DNA of 9,932 bases from Angelakisella sp. (GCA_022794295.1 JAAWEO010000061.1:1-9932); one strand, 5' to 3'; positions 1 through 6,454 are shown, counted from the stretch's first letter. Notes: generated by a model not told the origin, from the sequence alone. Translations and numbers: made by a program.

Positions 1-60
1 GCTGCGGCGGACGACCAGGCGCTGTCCGCCCTGGACCCGGACCGGACTGATGTCCGGTGA
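1..60 (+). CDS. C-terminal end of an unidentified gene (partial, cut by window edge)
   Basis: Frame 1 is open from the first base to a TGA at 58-60 and reads AADDQALSALDPDRTDVR. Codons are mostly G/C-ending, as in the real genes of this window; the other frames and the opposite strand look less gene-like. The fragment is too short to identify by homology. In Firmicutes the gene before rpsO is often ribF (riboflavin kinase/FAD synthetase), and an alanine/acid-rich helical end would suit a RibF C-terminus, but that is inference from gene order only. A hairpin (ACCGGAC at 41-47, GTCCGGT at 52-58, 4-nt loop) overlaps the stop codon; it has no T-tract, so it is not a typical intrinsic terminator. 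Confidence 0.4.
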   Translation, partial: AAADDQALSALDPDRTDVR

Positions 61-157
61 CAGAAAGGCTACCCGGTACTGGGCGTTGGGCTTCAGGTAT
101 GGTGCTGCGCCGGCAGAAACCTCGCCCGCCCCGGTCCGTCAAAGGCAGGGGAATCGT

Positions 158-239
158 CCCGCCCTGCACCCGTCCGGACTCCAGGCACCCACTACCCCCT
201 TCGCACACCGTTAAGCCGCAAAGCGGCGGGTAGGGTCTG
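158..239. repeat. Tandem structured repeat, copy 1
   Basis: Bases 158-239 recur at 258-339 with an exact 100-base offset and 6 mismatches in 82 positions. The unit contains the palindrome GTCCGGAC (172-179) and a nested foldback: CTACCC (192-197) pairs with GGGTAG (228-233), enclosing a terminal hairpin GCCGC-AAA-GCGGC (215-227). CAG (182-184) and ACC (187-189) can extend the stem towards CTG (237-239) and GGT (234-236). No convincing reading frame runs through it. It lies in the gap before the rpsO promoter; the transcribed strand, if any, is unknown. Confidence 0.85.
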
Positions 240-257
240 TCAGCGGCCACTGGGCCG

Positions 258-339
258 CCCGCCCTGCACCCGTCCGGACTCCAGGCACCCACTACCCACT
301 CCGCACACCGTCAAGGCGCAAGGCGCCGGGTAGGGTCTG
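258..339. repeat. Tandem structured repeat, copy 2
   Basis: This is the second copy of the 158-239 unit. The terminal hairpin here is GGCGC-AAG-GCGCC (315-327). Compared with copy 1, the C-G pair 216/226 has become the G-C pair 316/326, a double change that keeps pairing. The outer CTACCC/GGGTAG stem and the GTCCGGAC palindrome (272-279) are unchanged. The 18-base spacer between the copies forms a further hairpin with the first base of this copy (GCGGCC 243-248, GGCCGC 253-258, loop ACTG). The repeat ends about 30 bases before the -35 box of the rpsO promoter. Confidence 0.85.
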
Positions 340-369
340 AAAAAAGGCCTGAAACTGTGAAATTCACCC

Positions 370-398
370 TTTACATGGGGGAAAATTTGTGTTATAAT
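370..398 (+). promoter_or_regulatory. Sigma-A type promoter of rpsO
   Basis: TTTACA (370-375), a 17-base spacer, and a perfect TATAAT (393-398) preceded by TG at 390-391, giving an extended -10 element. Spacing and sequence are near consensus for a housekeeping promoter. Transcription should start near 404-406, leaving a leader of about 130 nt before rpsO. Confidence 0.9.
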
Positions 399-404
399 AT
401 TCCC

Positions 405-537
405 GCTGTCTGCCGGATAGGTGTGATAGCCTATGTGACCGCTCCCCGGCTTGGGGGTTCAGGACCCGTCCAGCGGGTGCCGCCTTGCACCCCTTGCTGA
501 GAAGCTGGTGACAAATATAAAATGAGGTGAAAGAACT
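405..537 (+). promoter_or_regulatory. Structured 5' leader of rpsO, possible S15 autoregulatory RNA
   Basis: The long leader folds into several short helices: ATAGG/CCTAT (417-421 with 430-434), CCGCT/AGCGG (439-443 with 472-476), and inside the latter either CCCC/GGGG (444-447 with 453-456) or GGGT/ACCC (455-458 with 464-467), which are mutually exclusive. The Shine-Dalgarno GAGGTGA is at 524-530. S15 is known in several bacterial phyla to repress its own mRNA through leader structures that differ between lineages, so such a role is plausible. I do not recognise a specific described S15 motif. Confidence 0.4.
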
Positions 538-804
538 ATGCTGCTCAAGGAAGAAAAAAATGCAATCATGAAGGAGTACGCTACCCACGAGGGAGATACC
601 GGTTCCCCCGAGGTGCAGATTGCCGTGCTCACCCGCCGTATCAACGAGCTCACCGAGCATTTGAAGGTCCATAAGAAAGACCATCATTCCCGCCGGGGCC
701 TCCTGAAGATGGTCGGCCATCGGAGAAACCTCCTGGCTTACCTTCAGAAGAAGGATATCGAGCGGTATCGTGCCATCATTGCCCGGCTGGGCCTGCGCAA
801 ATAA
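538..804 (+). CDS. rpsO: 30S ribosomal protein S15
   Basis: The 88-residue protein is the full family length (usually 88-89). It shows the family hallmarks GDTGSPEVQ at residues 20-28 and the 16S rRNA-binding segment HKKDHHSRRGLLKMVGHRR, followed by a YLQKKDIERY helix. S15 is an early-assembling primary binder of the central domain of 16S rRNA. The ATG at 538 has GAGGTGA 7 bases upstream. The gene has its own strong promoter and leader and is followed by a hairpin at 814-855 and then pnp, the arrangement also known from E. coli and Bacillus relatives. Confidence 0.98.
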   Translation: MLLKEEKNAIMKEYATHEGDTGSPEVQIAVLTRRINELTEHLKVHKKDHHSRRGLLKMVGHRRNLLAYLQKKDIERYRAIIARLGLRK

Positions 805-813
805 GAACTGCCG

Positions 814-855
814 GGAAGGCAGGTGGCCCCTACTTCGGGCTGCCTGCCTTCCTTT
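814..855 (+). terminator. Hairpin after rpsO (weak terminator or attenuator)
   Basis: Bases 814-829 pair with 837-852 in a 16-bp stem containing two adjacent G-U pairs, with a 7-base loop. Only TTT follows before GG, so the U-tract is poor. The hairpin probably gives partial termination or a processing/stability element, allowing some read-through into pnp. Confidence 0.65.
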
Positions 856-897
856 GGTGTATTGGAATCCGTTCGGTTTTGTGGTAAATGCATGAAA

Positions 898-926
898 TTG
901 AACCGCATTCCCGGAAGATCTATGTA
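898..926 (+). promoter_or_regulatory. Weak candidate promoter for pnp
   Basis: TTGAAC (898-903), a 17-base spacer and TATGTA (921-926) have the right geometry but only partial consensus matches (4/6 and 3/6). If used, it would give a leader of about 150 nt carrying small hairpins (AACCG/CGGTT at 938-951; GGAGCCG/CGGCTCC at 1041-1059) before the pnp Shine-Dalgarno. Otherwise pnp depends on read-through from rpsO. Nothing else is evident in the 805-1081 gap. Confidence 0.25.
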
Positions 927-1081
927 CGTTTTGGCGGAACCGTGGACGGTTTAGCAGTTGCTCGAGGGGGAGAGGGAGGACACTTGCCCCTTCGCCCCAT
1001 GGAGCTATTGCTATACCAATGCGGACCGCCAAAGGAAGAAGGAGCCGCCTTCCGGCTCCCCGAAAACGATGGAGGTAAGCT

Positions 1082-3199
1082 ATGTTCGAAAATTACCGCG
1101 TGTTTGAAACCGAGTTCGCTGGCAAAAAGATCACCTTTGAAACCGGCAAAATGTGCTGCCTGGCCGGTGGCTCTGTCCTGGTGCGGTACGGCGAGACCAC
1201 CGTCCTGGTCAATGCCACCGCCTCCAAGAAGCCCCGGGATGGCATCGATTTCCTGCCCCTTTCTGTGGACTTCGAGGAAAAGCTCTACTCGGTGGGCAAG
1301 ATCCCCGGCTCCTTCCTGAAAAGGGAAGGCCGCCCCTCCGATAAAGCGGTCCTCTCCTCCCGTGTGGTGGACCGCCCCATCCGCCCCCTGTTCCCCAAGG
1401 ATATGCGCAACGATGTCACCGTGGTGATGACCGTTATGTCGGTGGATCCCGACTGCCAGCCGGAGATCGCCGGGATGATCGGCGCTTCCTTTGCCCTTTC
1501 CATCTCTGATATCCCCTGGAACGGCCCCATTGCAGGCATCAATGTTGGCTTGGTAGACGGGGAGATCATCCTGGCTCCCACCGCCGAGCAGCGCAAGGCG
1601 AGTGACCTCACCCTGGTGGTGGCCGGTACCGATAAAAAGGTCTGCATGATCGAGGCGGGCGCCAGGGAGGTGGCCGACGATGTTATGCTGGAGGCCATTA
1701 TGAAGGGCTTCGCAGAGGTCCAAAAGATGGTGGAATTCATCAAGGGCGTCCAGGCCGAAATCGGCAAGCCCAAGTTCGTCTTTGAGTCCCAGGAAATCGA
1801 CCACGACTTCTTCGAAGAGGTGAAGGCCTACGCCGAGGAGCGGGTCATGGCCGCCCTGGATACCGATGACAAGAACCTCCGCGACCAGAATATGGCCCCC
1901 ATTACCGAGGATGTTCACGCAAGGTTTGACGAAAGATATCCCGACAAGCCCGGCATCATTGACGAGTGCCTTTATAAGCTCCAGAAGTTCATCGTCCGCC
2001 GGTGGCTCCTGGAGGAGGGCAAGCGGGTGGATGGCCGCGGCATGGACGAGATCCGGCCCCTGGCCGCCGAGGTTGGCCTGATCCCCCGGGTCCATGGCTC
2101 CGGTATGTTCACCCGGGGACAGACCCAGGTGCTCACCATTGCCACCCTGGGCACCATCAAGGAGTCCCAGCTGCTGGATGGTATCGACGGGGAAACCACC
2201 AAGCGGTATATGCACCAGTACAATTTCCCCTCCTACTCGGTGGGGGAGACCCGCCCCAGCCGCGGCCCCGGACGCCGGGAGATCGGCCACGGTGCCCTGG
2301 CAGAGCGTGCTCTGGAGCCTGTGATCCCTCCCGTGGAGGAGTTCCCCTACTCCCTGCGTCTGGTGTCCGAGGTGCTGTCCTCCAATGGCTCCACCTCCCA
2401 GGGCTCCATCTGCGGCTCTACCCTGGCCCTCATGGACGCCGGTGTCCCCATCAAGGCCCCTGTGGCCGGTATTTCCTGCGGCCTGATCACCGCAGAAGAT
2501 GGCTCCTGGAAGACCATGGTGGATATCCAGGGCCTGGAGGACTTCTTTGGCGACATGGACTTTAAGGTGGGCGGCACCCACAAGGGCATTACCGCTATCC
2601 AGATGGACCTGAAGATCGATGGCCTTACCCCGGAGATCATCGCCGAGGCCTTCCGGAAGACCCATGCCGCCCGGGATTACATCCTGGACGAAATCATGCT
2701 CAAGGCCATTCCCGCGCCCCGTCCGGAGCTTTCCAAGTATGCCCCCAAGATGCTCTCCCTCAAGATCGACCCCGACAAGATCCGGGAGGTCATCGGCTCC
2801 GGCGGCAAGGTCATCCAGAAGATCTGTGCCGAGTGCAACGTCAAGATCGACATCGAGGACGACGGCCATGTCTTTGTTTCCTCCATTGATATTGACGATG
2901 CCCGCCGCGCCGTGACGGTGATCGAGACCATTGTCAATGACCCGGAGATCGGCGCCATTTACAAGGGTGTTGTTACCCGCCTGATGAACTTCGGCGCCTT
3001 TGTGGAAATCGCCCCCGGCAAGGAGGGCCTGGTCCACATTTCCAAGCTGGACGAGCGCCGGGTGGAAAAGGTGGAGGATGTTGTTGCCCCCGGGGACGAG
3101 ATCCTGGTTATGGTTACCGAGATCGACCAGCAGGGCCGCATCAACCTTTCCAGAAAGGACGCCCTGGCCGCTATGGCTGCAAAGAAGAACCGCGGCTGA
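1082..3199 (+). CDS. pnp: Polynucleotide phosphorylase (PNPase)
   Basis: The 705-residue protein is full length for the family. It is a phosphorolytic 3'-5' exoribonuclease that degrades RNA to nucleoside diphosphates and acts as a trimeric ring, often with RNases E/Y and helicases. The order is a first RNase PH domain (about 5-145), an all-helical linker (about 210-310), a second RNase PH domain (about 315-545), a KH domain with the GXXG loop in VIGSGGKVIQ (570-579), and an S1 domain (about 623-693, GVVTRLMNFGAFVEI). The catalytic core is conserved: GDMDFK (490-495) supplies the residues equivalent to E. coli D492 and K494, with D487 matching D486; the phosphate-site motif SNGSTSQGSICGS spans 434-446. 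GGAGG at 1071-1075 sits 6 bases before the ATG. A strong terminator follows. Confidence 0.98.
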   Translation: MFENYRVFETEFAGKKITFETGKMCCLAGGSVLVRYGETTVLVNATASKKPRDGIDFLPLSVDFEEKLYSVGKIPGSFLKREGRPSDKAVLSSRVVDRPIRPLFPKDMRNDVTVVMTVMSVDPDCQPEIAGMIGASFALSISDIPWNGPIAGINVGLVDGEIILAPTAEQRKASDLTLVVAGTDKKVCMIEAGAREVADDVMLEAIMKGFAEVQKMVEFIKGVQAEIGKPKFVFESQEIDHDFFEEVKAYAEERVMAALDTDDKNLRDQNMAPITEDVHARFDERYPDKPGIIDECLYKLQKFIVRRWLLEEGKRVDGRGMDEIRPLAAEVGLIPRVHGSGMFTRGQTQVLTIATLGTIKESQLLDGIDGETTKRYMHQYNFPSYSVGETRPSRGPGRREIGHGALAERALEPVIPPVEEFPYSLRLVSEVLSSNGSTSQGSICGSTLALMDAGVPIKAPVAGISCGLITAEDGSWKTMVDIQGLEDFFGDMDFKVGGTHKGITAIQMDLKIDGLTPEIIAEAFRKTHAARDYILDEIMLKAIPAPRPELSKYAPKMLSLKIDPDKIREVIGSGGKVIQKICAECNVKIDIEDDGHVFVSSIDIDDARRAVTVIETIVNDPEIGAIYKGVVTRLMNFGAFVEIAPGKEGLVHISKLDERRVEKVEDVVAPGDEILVMVTEIDQQGRINLSRKDALAAMAAKKNRG

Positions 3200-3218
3200 T
3201 TTCTCTGAAAACACGCAT

Positions 3219-3253
3219 AACAGGGGCAGGGGGGGACCTCTGTCCCTGTTTTT
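3219..3253 (+). terminator. Intrinsic terminator of pnp
   Basis: A 14-bp stem (3219-3232 with 3237-3250, two G-U pairs) is capped by a GGGA loop and ends in a run of five T (3249-3253). It is 19 bases after the pnp stop codon and 35 bases before the barnase-like gene. I see no convincing promoter between the hairpin and that gene. Confidence 0.85.
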
Positions 3254-3288
3254 CAAGGTTTCCGTTTGGATCAGAAGGAGAAGATTTT

Positions 3289-3927
3289 ATGAAACCGTAT
3301 TTGACCGGGTGGCTGGCGCCGTTGTTAACATTGCTTCTTCTGTTTGCCGCCTGTAGCACCTCCCCCGCCCAACCGGACCAGTCCGCGCCCCGGCAATCTG
3401 CCGGAGAAAGCGTTTCCTCCCCCCTGCCGGAGGTCCCCGGCAGCAAGGAAGATGGGCCGGACAGATCTTCGTCGACCCCTCCGGCAGAGGAAACACCGGA
3501 AAGTGCTCCCGCGCAGGAGCCCCCGGAGGAGCCGGAATCTTCCGAGGATCCGTCCCCGAAGGAGGAGGAAGGGACCGTTACCGAGGATGGCTGGTACAAT
3601 ACCAAGGACGAGGTAGCGGAGTATCTACACCTTTATAACCGCCTGCCGGGGAATTATAAAACCAAAAAGGAGGCCCAGGCGGCGGGCTGGTCCGGGGGCA
3701 ATGTAGAACGGTATACCGGCGAAGGCACCGCCATTGGCGGGGACCGCTTCGGCAACCGGGAGGGGCTGCTGCCCAAGGCTCAGGGCCGCCAGTATACGGA
3801 ATGTGACATTGATACCGTTGGAAAGGATGCCCGCGGCGCAAAGCGGATCATCTTTTCCAACGATGGTCTGATCTATTTTACCGATGACCACTACAATACC
3901 TTCCAGCTGCTGTACGGAGAAGAATAA
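3289..3927 (+). CDS. Barnase-family ribonuclease with lipoprotein signal and acidic linker
   Basis: The 212-residue protein has three parts. Residues 1-22 form a signal peptide ending in LFAAC, a lipobox-like site with C22 as the lipidation candidate (F at -3 is less usual). Residues 23-101 are a low-complexity Ser/Pro/Glu linker, about 20 acidic against 4 basic residues. Residues 102-212 align along their whole length with mature barnase (110 residues): E171, R182, R186 and H201 match barnase E73, R83, R87 and H102; K126 matches K27, R157 matches R59, and IGGD, NREG, LIY and DHY-TF are conserved. It should therefore be an active, guanine-preferring endoribonuclease held on the outer membrane face or released from it. 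Classical barnase has a short cleavable signal and no such tether. AAGGAG (3275-3280) precedes the ATG by 8 bases. The inhibitor gene starts one base after the stop. Function is confident from homology; surface anchoring is inferred. Confidence 0.92.
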   Translation: MKPYLTGWLAPLLTLLLLFAACSTSPAQPDQSAPRQSAGESVSSPLPEVPGSKEDGPDRSSSTPPAEETPESAPAQEPPEEPESSEDPSPKEEEGTVTEDGWYNTKDEVAEYLHLYNRLPGNYKTKKEAQAAGWSGGNVERYTGEGTAIGGDRFGNREGLLPKAQGRQYTECDIDTVGKDARGAKRIIFSNDGLIYFTDDHYNTFQLLYGEE

Positions 3928-3928
3928 C

Positions 3929-4243
3929 ATGCGTCATGTGATTTTGGATGGTGCGGTCTGCGCCCAGCGGGAAACCGCTATACCGCTGCTGGAAGCGAAG
4001 CTGGAGCTGCCGGCTTGGTGGGGAAGGAACCTGGATGCCCTCTCCGACTGCCTTTGGGAGGCAGGGGAGATATCCGTCCGGGTAAAAAACCACCGGGCCA
4101 TGCTGGTATCCCCCTTTGGCAGGGCCCTTTGGCAGGTCCTCGCGGATACCGCCAGGGAGAACCCGCGGTTTCAGGCTGCCCCGGTCCGCCGCCTTCGTTT
4201 GGGTGGACGCCGCTCCGGCCGCTTCCTCTCCTTGGCAAAATGA
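3929..4243 (+). CDS. Barstar-family ribonuclease inhibitor
   Basis: This 104-residue cytoplasmic protein should neutralise the barnase-like enzyme before export. The hallmark is LPAWWGRNLDALSDCL (27-42), matching barstar LPEYYGENLDALWDCL; D36 and D40 correspond to barstar D35 and D39, the latter being the key residue that plugs the barnase active site. Barstar Y29 and Y30 are both Trp here and W38 is Ser. The start is ATG 3929, one base after the barnase stop, with GGAGAAG at 3916-3922; an upstream in-frame ATG at 3884 lies inside the barnase gene and lacks a ribosome site. Adjacency implies translational coupling. The last 18 residues (87-104) carry six Arg and one Lys, beyond where classical barstar ends, and make the protein net basic although barstar itself is acidic. 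Confidence 0.9.
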   Translation: MRHVILDGAVCAQRETAIPLLEAKLELPAWWGRNLDALSDCLWEAGEISVRVKNHRAMLVSPFGRALWQVLADTARENPRFQAAPVRRLRLGGRRSGRFLSLAK

Positions 4244-4250
4244 CAGGAGA

Positions 4251-4271
4251 AAAAGCCGTTTCTTGGCTTTT
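4251..4271 (+). terminator. Possible weak terminator after barstar gene
   Basis: AAAAGCC (4251-4257) and GGCTTTT (4265-4271) pair across a 7-base loop, 7 bases after the stop codon. The T-run is inside the stem and is followed by CC, so efficiency is probably modest. The symmetrical A/T ends would work similarly on both strands. Confidence 0.5.
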
Positions 4272-4305
4272 CCGTGAATAGTTCTTAAACAAATCTTGGG
4301 ACGCC

Positions 4306-4334
4306 TTGTAGAATCCGGCCTTTTTTGCTACAAT
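4306..4334 (+). promoter_or_regulatory. Extended -10 promoter of the hlyC-proB-proA operon
   Basis: TACAAT (4329-4334) is preceded by TG at 4326-4327 (extended -10), with TTGTAG (4306-4311) 17 bases upstream as a partial -35. Transcription would start near 4341, about 50 bases before the TTG start codon of the next gene. A TTGACA at 4361-4366 has no matching -10. Confidence 0.7.
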
Positions 4335-4388
4335 AAAAGATAAGTTCCCGTGGACAGAATTTGACAAACAATAGGAGTTGGTTTTTTC

Positions 4389-5666
4389 TTGGACAGTCCA
4401 GGCTTATTATATGGGTCTATGACCATTCTGCTGCTGCTTTCCGCCTTCTTTTCCGCCAGTGAGACCTCCTTTACCTCGGTCAACATGATCCGCATTCGGA
4501 ATATGGCGGAGGACGGAAACCAGAAGGCCACAGCGGCGGTAAAGCTGGCAGAAAACTACGACCGCACCCTTTCCACGATCCTGATCGGAAACAATCTGGT
4601 GAACATCGCCATGTCCTCGCTGACTACTGTAGCGGCCACCGCCGCCTTTGGGGACGCCGGTGTGGCCGTTGCCACCGGGGCCGCCACATTGCTGATCCTC
4701 ACCTTTGGTGAGATCCTCCCCAAAAGCTGGGCAAAGGAGAACAGTGAACGGCTGGTGCTGGCTATTGCCCAGCCCCTGGGGCTTTGCTCCATTCTTCTTT
4801 ACCCCTTCTGCACCTTTTTTATCTGGCTGAAGGGTGTGTTCAGCAAAAAGGAGGAGGGGGAAAAGGCCCCCAGCATCACCGAGCAGGAGCTGATGTATAT
4901 GCTGGGCACCATCCAGGAGGAGGGTGTCCTGGAGGAGCAGGAGAAGGATCTGGTGCAGTCCGCCCTGGAATTTGATGAAACTACCGTCCAGGAGGTTCTG
5001 ACCCCCCGGGTGAATCTGGTGGCCCTGGATGTGGAAGAGGAACAGGGGGAGATCCTCAAAACCGTCACCGGTAAAAAATTCTCCCGAATCCCGGTTTACG
5101 AGGGCACCATTGACAACATTGTTGGAATCGTGCAGTCCCGGGAGCTTTTGAAGCGCGCCCTCCAGGGAAGACCCATCCGCCTTAGAAACCTGATGAACAA
5201 GCCGGTGTTTGTTCACCGGGCCATGAAGATCTCCCGCCTTCTGGGGGAATTCCAGCGGAAGAAAAACCATATTGCAGTGGTTATTGATGACTACGGCGGC
5301 ACCCTGGGCATCGTCACCCTGGAGGACCTTTTGGAGGAGCTGGTGGGGGAGATCTGGGACGAGGACGAGGAGATCGTCACCGACCTGCAAAAGACCGGGG
5401 AGGATACCTGGGAAGTCAGCGGAGATATGGGCATCGAGGACTTTTTTGACCGCATCAGCTACGCGCCCCGGGGCTTTGAAAGTGACTTTAACACCATGAA
5501 CGGCTGGGCCTTGGAAATGCTGGAGCATATTCCGGAGTCGGGGGAGAGCTTTACCTATGACTCCCTTACCGTCACAGTAAAGGAGATGGACGACCAGCGG
5601 GTCACCAAGCTCCTGGTCCAGCGCAAAGAACCCCAGCCGGTGGAGGAGACGGAGGAGAAAAAATGA
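4389..5666 (+). CDS. CNNM/HlyC/CorC-family membrane protein (DUF21 + CBS pair + CorC_HlyC domain)
   Basis: This 425-residue membrane protein resembles bacterial CNNM-type Mg2+ exporters such as MpfA of Gram-positives and the older HlyC/CorC 'hemolysin' annotation. The DUF21 transmembrane domain covers about 8-150, with the conserved SASETSF (22-28) and GEILPKSWAKEN (107-118) motifs. A CBS pair covers about 205-330 (LTPRVNLVAL; VVIDDYGGTLGIVTLEDLLEELVGEI) and the CorC_HlyC domain about 338-413. The substrate is inferred from family; hemolysis is unlikely. The start is TTG at 4389: the frame is closed just upstream (TGA at 4362), AGGAG (4373-4377) lies 11 bases before it, and the next ATG (4419) has no ribosome site. 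The rare TTG and long spacing suggest restrained translation. The stop overlaps proB by 4 bases. Confidence 0.92.
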   Translation: MDSPGLLYGSMTILLLLSAFFSASETSFTSVNMIRIRNMAEDGNQKATAAVKLAENYDRTLSTILIGNNLVNIAMSSLTTVAATAAFGDAGVAVATGAATLLILTFGEILPKSWAKENSERLVLAIAQPLGLCSILLYPFCTFFIWLKGVFSKKEEGEKAPSITEQELMYMLGTIQEEGVLEEQEKDLVQSALEFDETTVQEVLTPRVNLVALDVEEEQGEILKTVTGKKFSRIPVYEGTIDNIVGIVQSRELLKRALQGRPIRLRNLMNKPVFVHRAMKISRLLGEFQRKKNHIAVVIDDYGGTLGIVTLEDLLEELVGEIWDEDEEIVTDLQKTGEDTWEVSGDMGIEDFFDRISYAPRGFESDFNTMNGWALEMLEHIPESGESFTYDSLTVTVKEMDDQRVTKLLVQRKEPQPVEETEEKK

Positions 5667-6454
5667 GTGTCATAACCGGAGCAAAGCGGATCGTTGTCAA
5701 GGTGGGGACCTCCACCCTGACCCACCCTAGCGGGCATATTAACATCCGGCTAATGGAAAAGCTGGTGAAGGTCCTTTCGGATATTAAAAACACCGACCGG
5801 GAGCTGGTGTTGGTTTCCTCCGGGGCCATAGGTGTGGGAGTGGGAAAGCTGGGCTTGCGGGAGCGCCCCCAGACCATTCCCGGCAAGCAGGCCGCGGCGG
5901 CAGTGGGCCAGTGCGAGCTGATGTATCTCTATGACAAATACTTTTCCGAGTACAACCACACCGTTGGCCAGGTGTTGCTCACCCGGTACAGCCTGGACAA
6001 CGCCGAGAGCAGCGAGAATGTTCGCAATACCTTTAACGCCTTGATCGGCATGGGGGCCATTCCGGTGGTAAACGAAAACGACACCGTGGCCACCGACGAG
6101 ATCCGGGTGGGGGACAACGATACCCTCTCCGCCATTGTAGCCAAGATCATCGGGGCCGATGCCCTGATCATCCTCAGCGATATTGATGGCTTGTACACCG
6201 CCGATCCCGCCAAAGACGCTGCCGCTGTCCTGGTGCCGGAGGTAACAAAAATCGACGATGCCCTTATGGCCACCGCCAGCGGGGCGGGCTCCAGCCGGGG
6301 CACCGGGGGAATGCTCACCAAGCTTTCCGCCGGGCGCATTGCCATGGGGGCGGGAGCGGATATGTATATTGTCAACGGGAAGGACCCCGATATCCTTTAT
6401 GAGCTTCTGGAAGGAAAGCCGGTAGGCACCCATTTTGCGGGGGAGGAAGTATGA
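5663..6454 (+). CDS. proB: Glutamate 5-kinase, short form without PUA domain
   Basis: ProB phosphorylates L-glutamate to gamma-glutamyl phosphate, the first and normally feedback-inhibited step of proline synthesis. The 263 residues make only the amino-acid-kinase domain: IVVKVGTSTLT (10-20, ATP/phosphate site), LVSSGAIGVG (50-59), VVNENDTVATDEIRVGDNDTLSA (135-157, glutamate site), LSDIDGLYTADP (171-182) and GTGGMLTKLSAGRIA (213-227). E. coli and Bacillus ProB are about 365-370 residues because of a C-terminal PUA domain that is absent here; the coding sequence ends cleanly in proA, so this is a natural short form rather than a frameshift. The ATG overlaps the hlyC stop as ATGA, with GGAGGAG (5651-5657) 5 bases upstream. 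Confidence 0.97.
   Translation: MSVITGAKRIVVKVGTSTLTHPSGHINIRLMEKLVKVLSDIKNTDRELVLVSSGAIGVGVGKLGLRERPQTIPGKQAAAAVGQCELMYLYDKYFSEYNHTVGQVLLTRYSLDNAESSENVRNTFNALIGMGAIPVVNENDTVATDEIRVGDNDTLSAIVAKIIGADALIILSDIDGLYTADPAKDAAAVLVPEVTKIDDALMATASGAGSSRGTGGMLTKLSAGRIAMGAGADMYIVNGKDPDILYELLEGKPVGTHFAGEEV

Noticed and set aside
1..145. Minus-strand reading frame through bases 145-1 as the N-terminal part of a divergent gene
   Set aside because: It is open and somewhat protein-like but has no start codon or ribosome site within the window, and its codon use is less biased than the plus-strand frame ending at 60.
158..339. CRISPR array
   Set aside because: There are only two copies, 82 nt long with an 18-nt gap, which is not the repeat-spacer geometry of CRISPR.
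364..1032. 222-codon minus-strand open frame across rpsO
   Set aside because: It runs opposite a certain ribosomal protein gene, its promoter and its terminator hairpin; it is a shadow.
888..1319. 143-codon plus-strand open frame starting before pnp
   Set aside because: Most of it overlaps the pnp N-terminus in another frame; the upstream part has no ribosome site and no recognisable sequence.
920..3256. Very long open frame (778 codons) on the minus strand opposite pnp
   Set aside because: It is the antisense shadow of a GC-rich, strongly biased gene; the composition (Gly/His/Leu/Asp-rich) matches no family and there is no ribosome site or promoter.
3884..3928. Upstream in-frame ATG extending the barstar-like gene by 15 residues
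   Set aside because: It lies inside the barnase coding region without a ribosome site; ATG 3929 has GGAGAAG upstream and gives an N-terminus that aligns with barstar.
4361..4366. Perfect TTGACA as -35 of a second promoter before the CNNM-type gene
   Set aside because: No -10-like hexamer lies 16-18 bases downstream; that stretch overlaps the start codon region.
4407..5528. 373-codon minus-strand open frame opposite the CNNM-type gene
   Set aside because: It is antisense to a clear family member, with repetitive Gly/Gln/His/Leu composition and no initiation signals.
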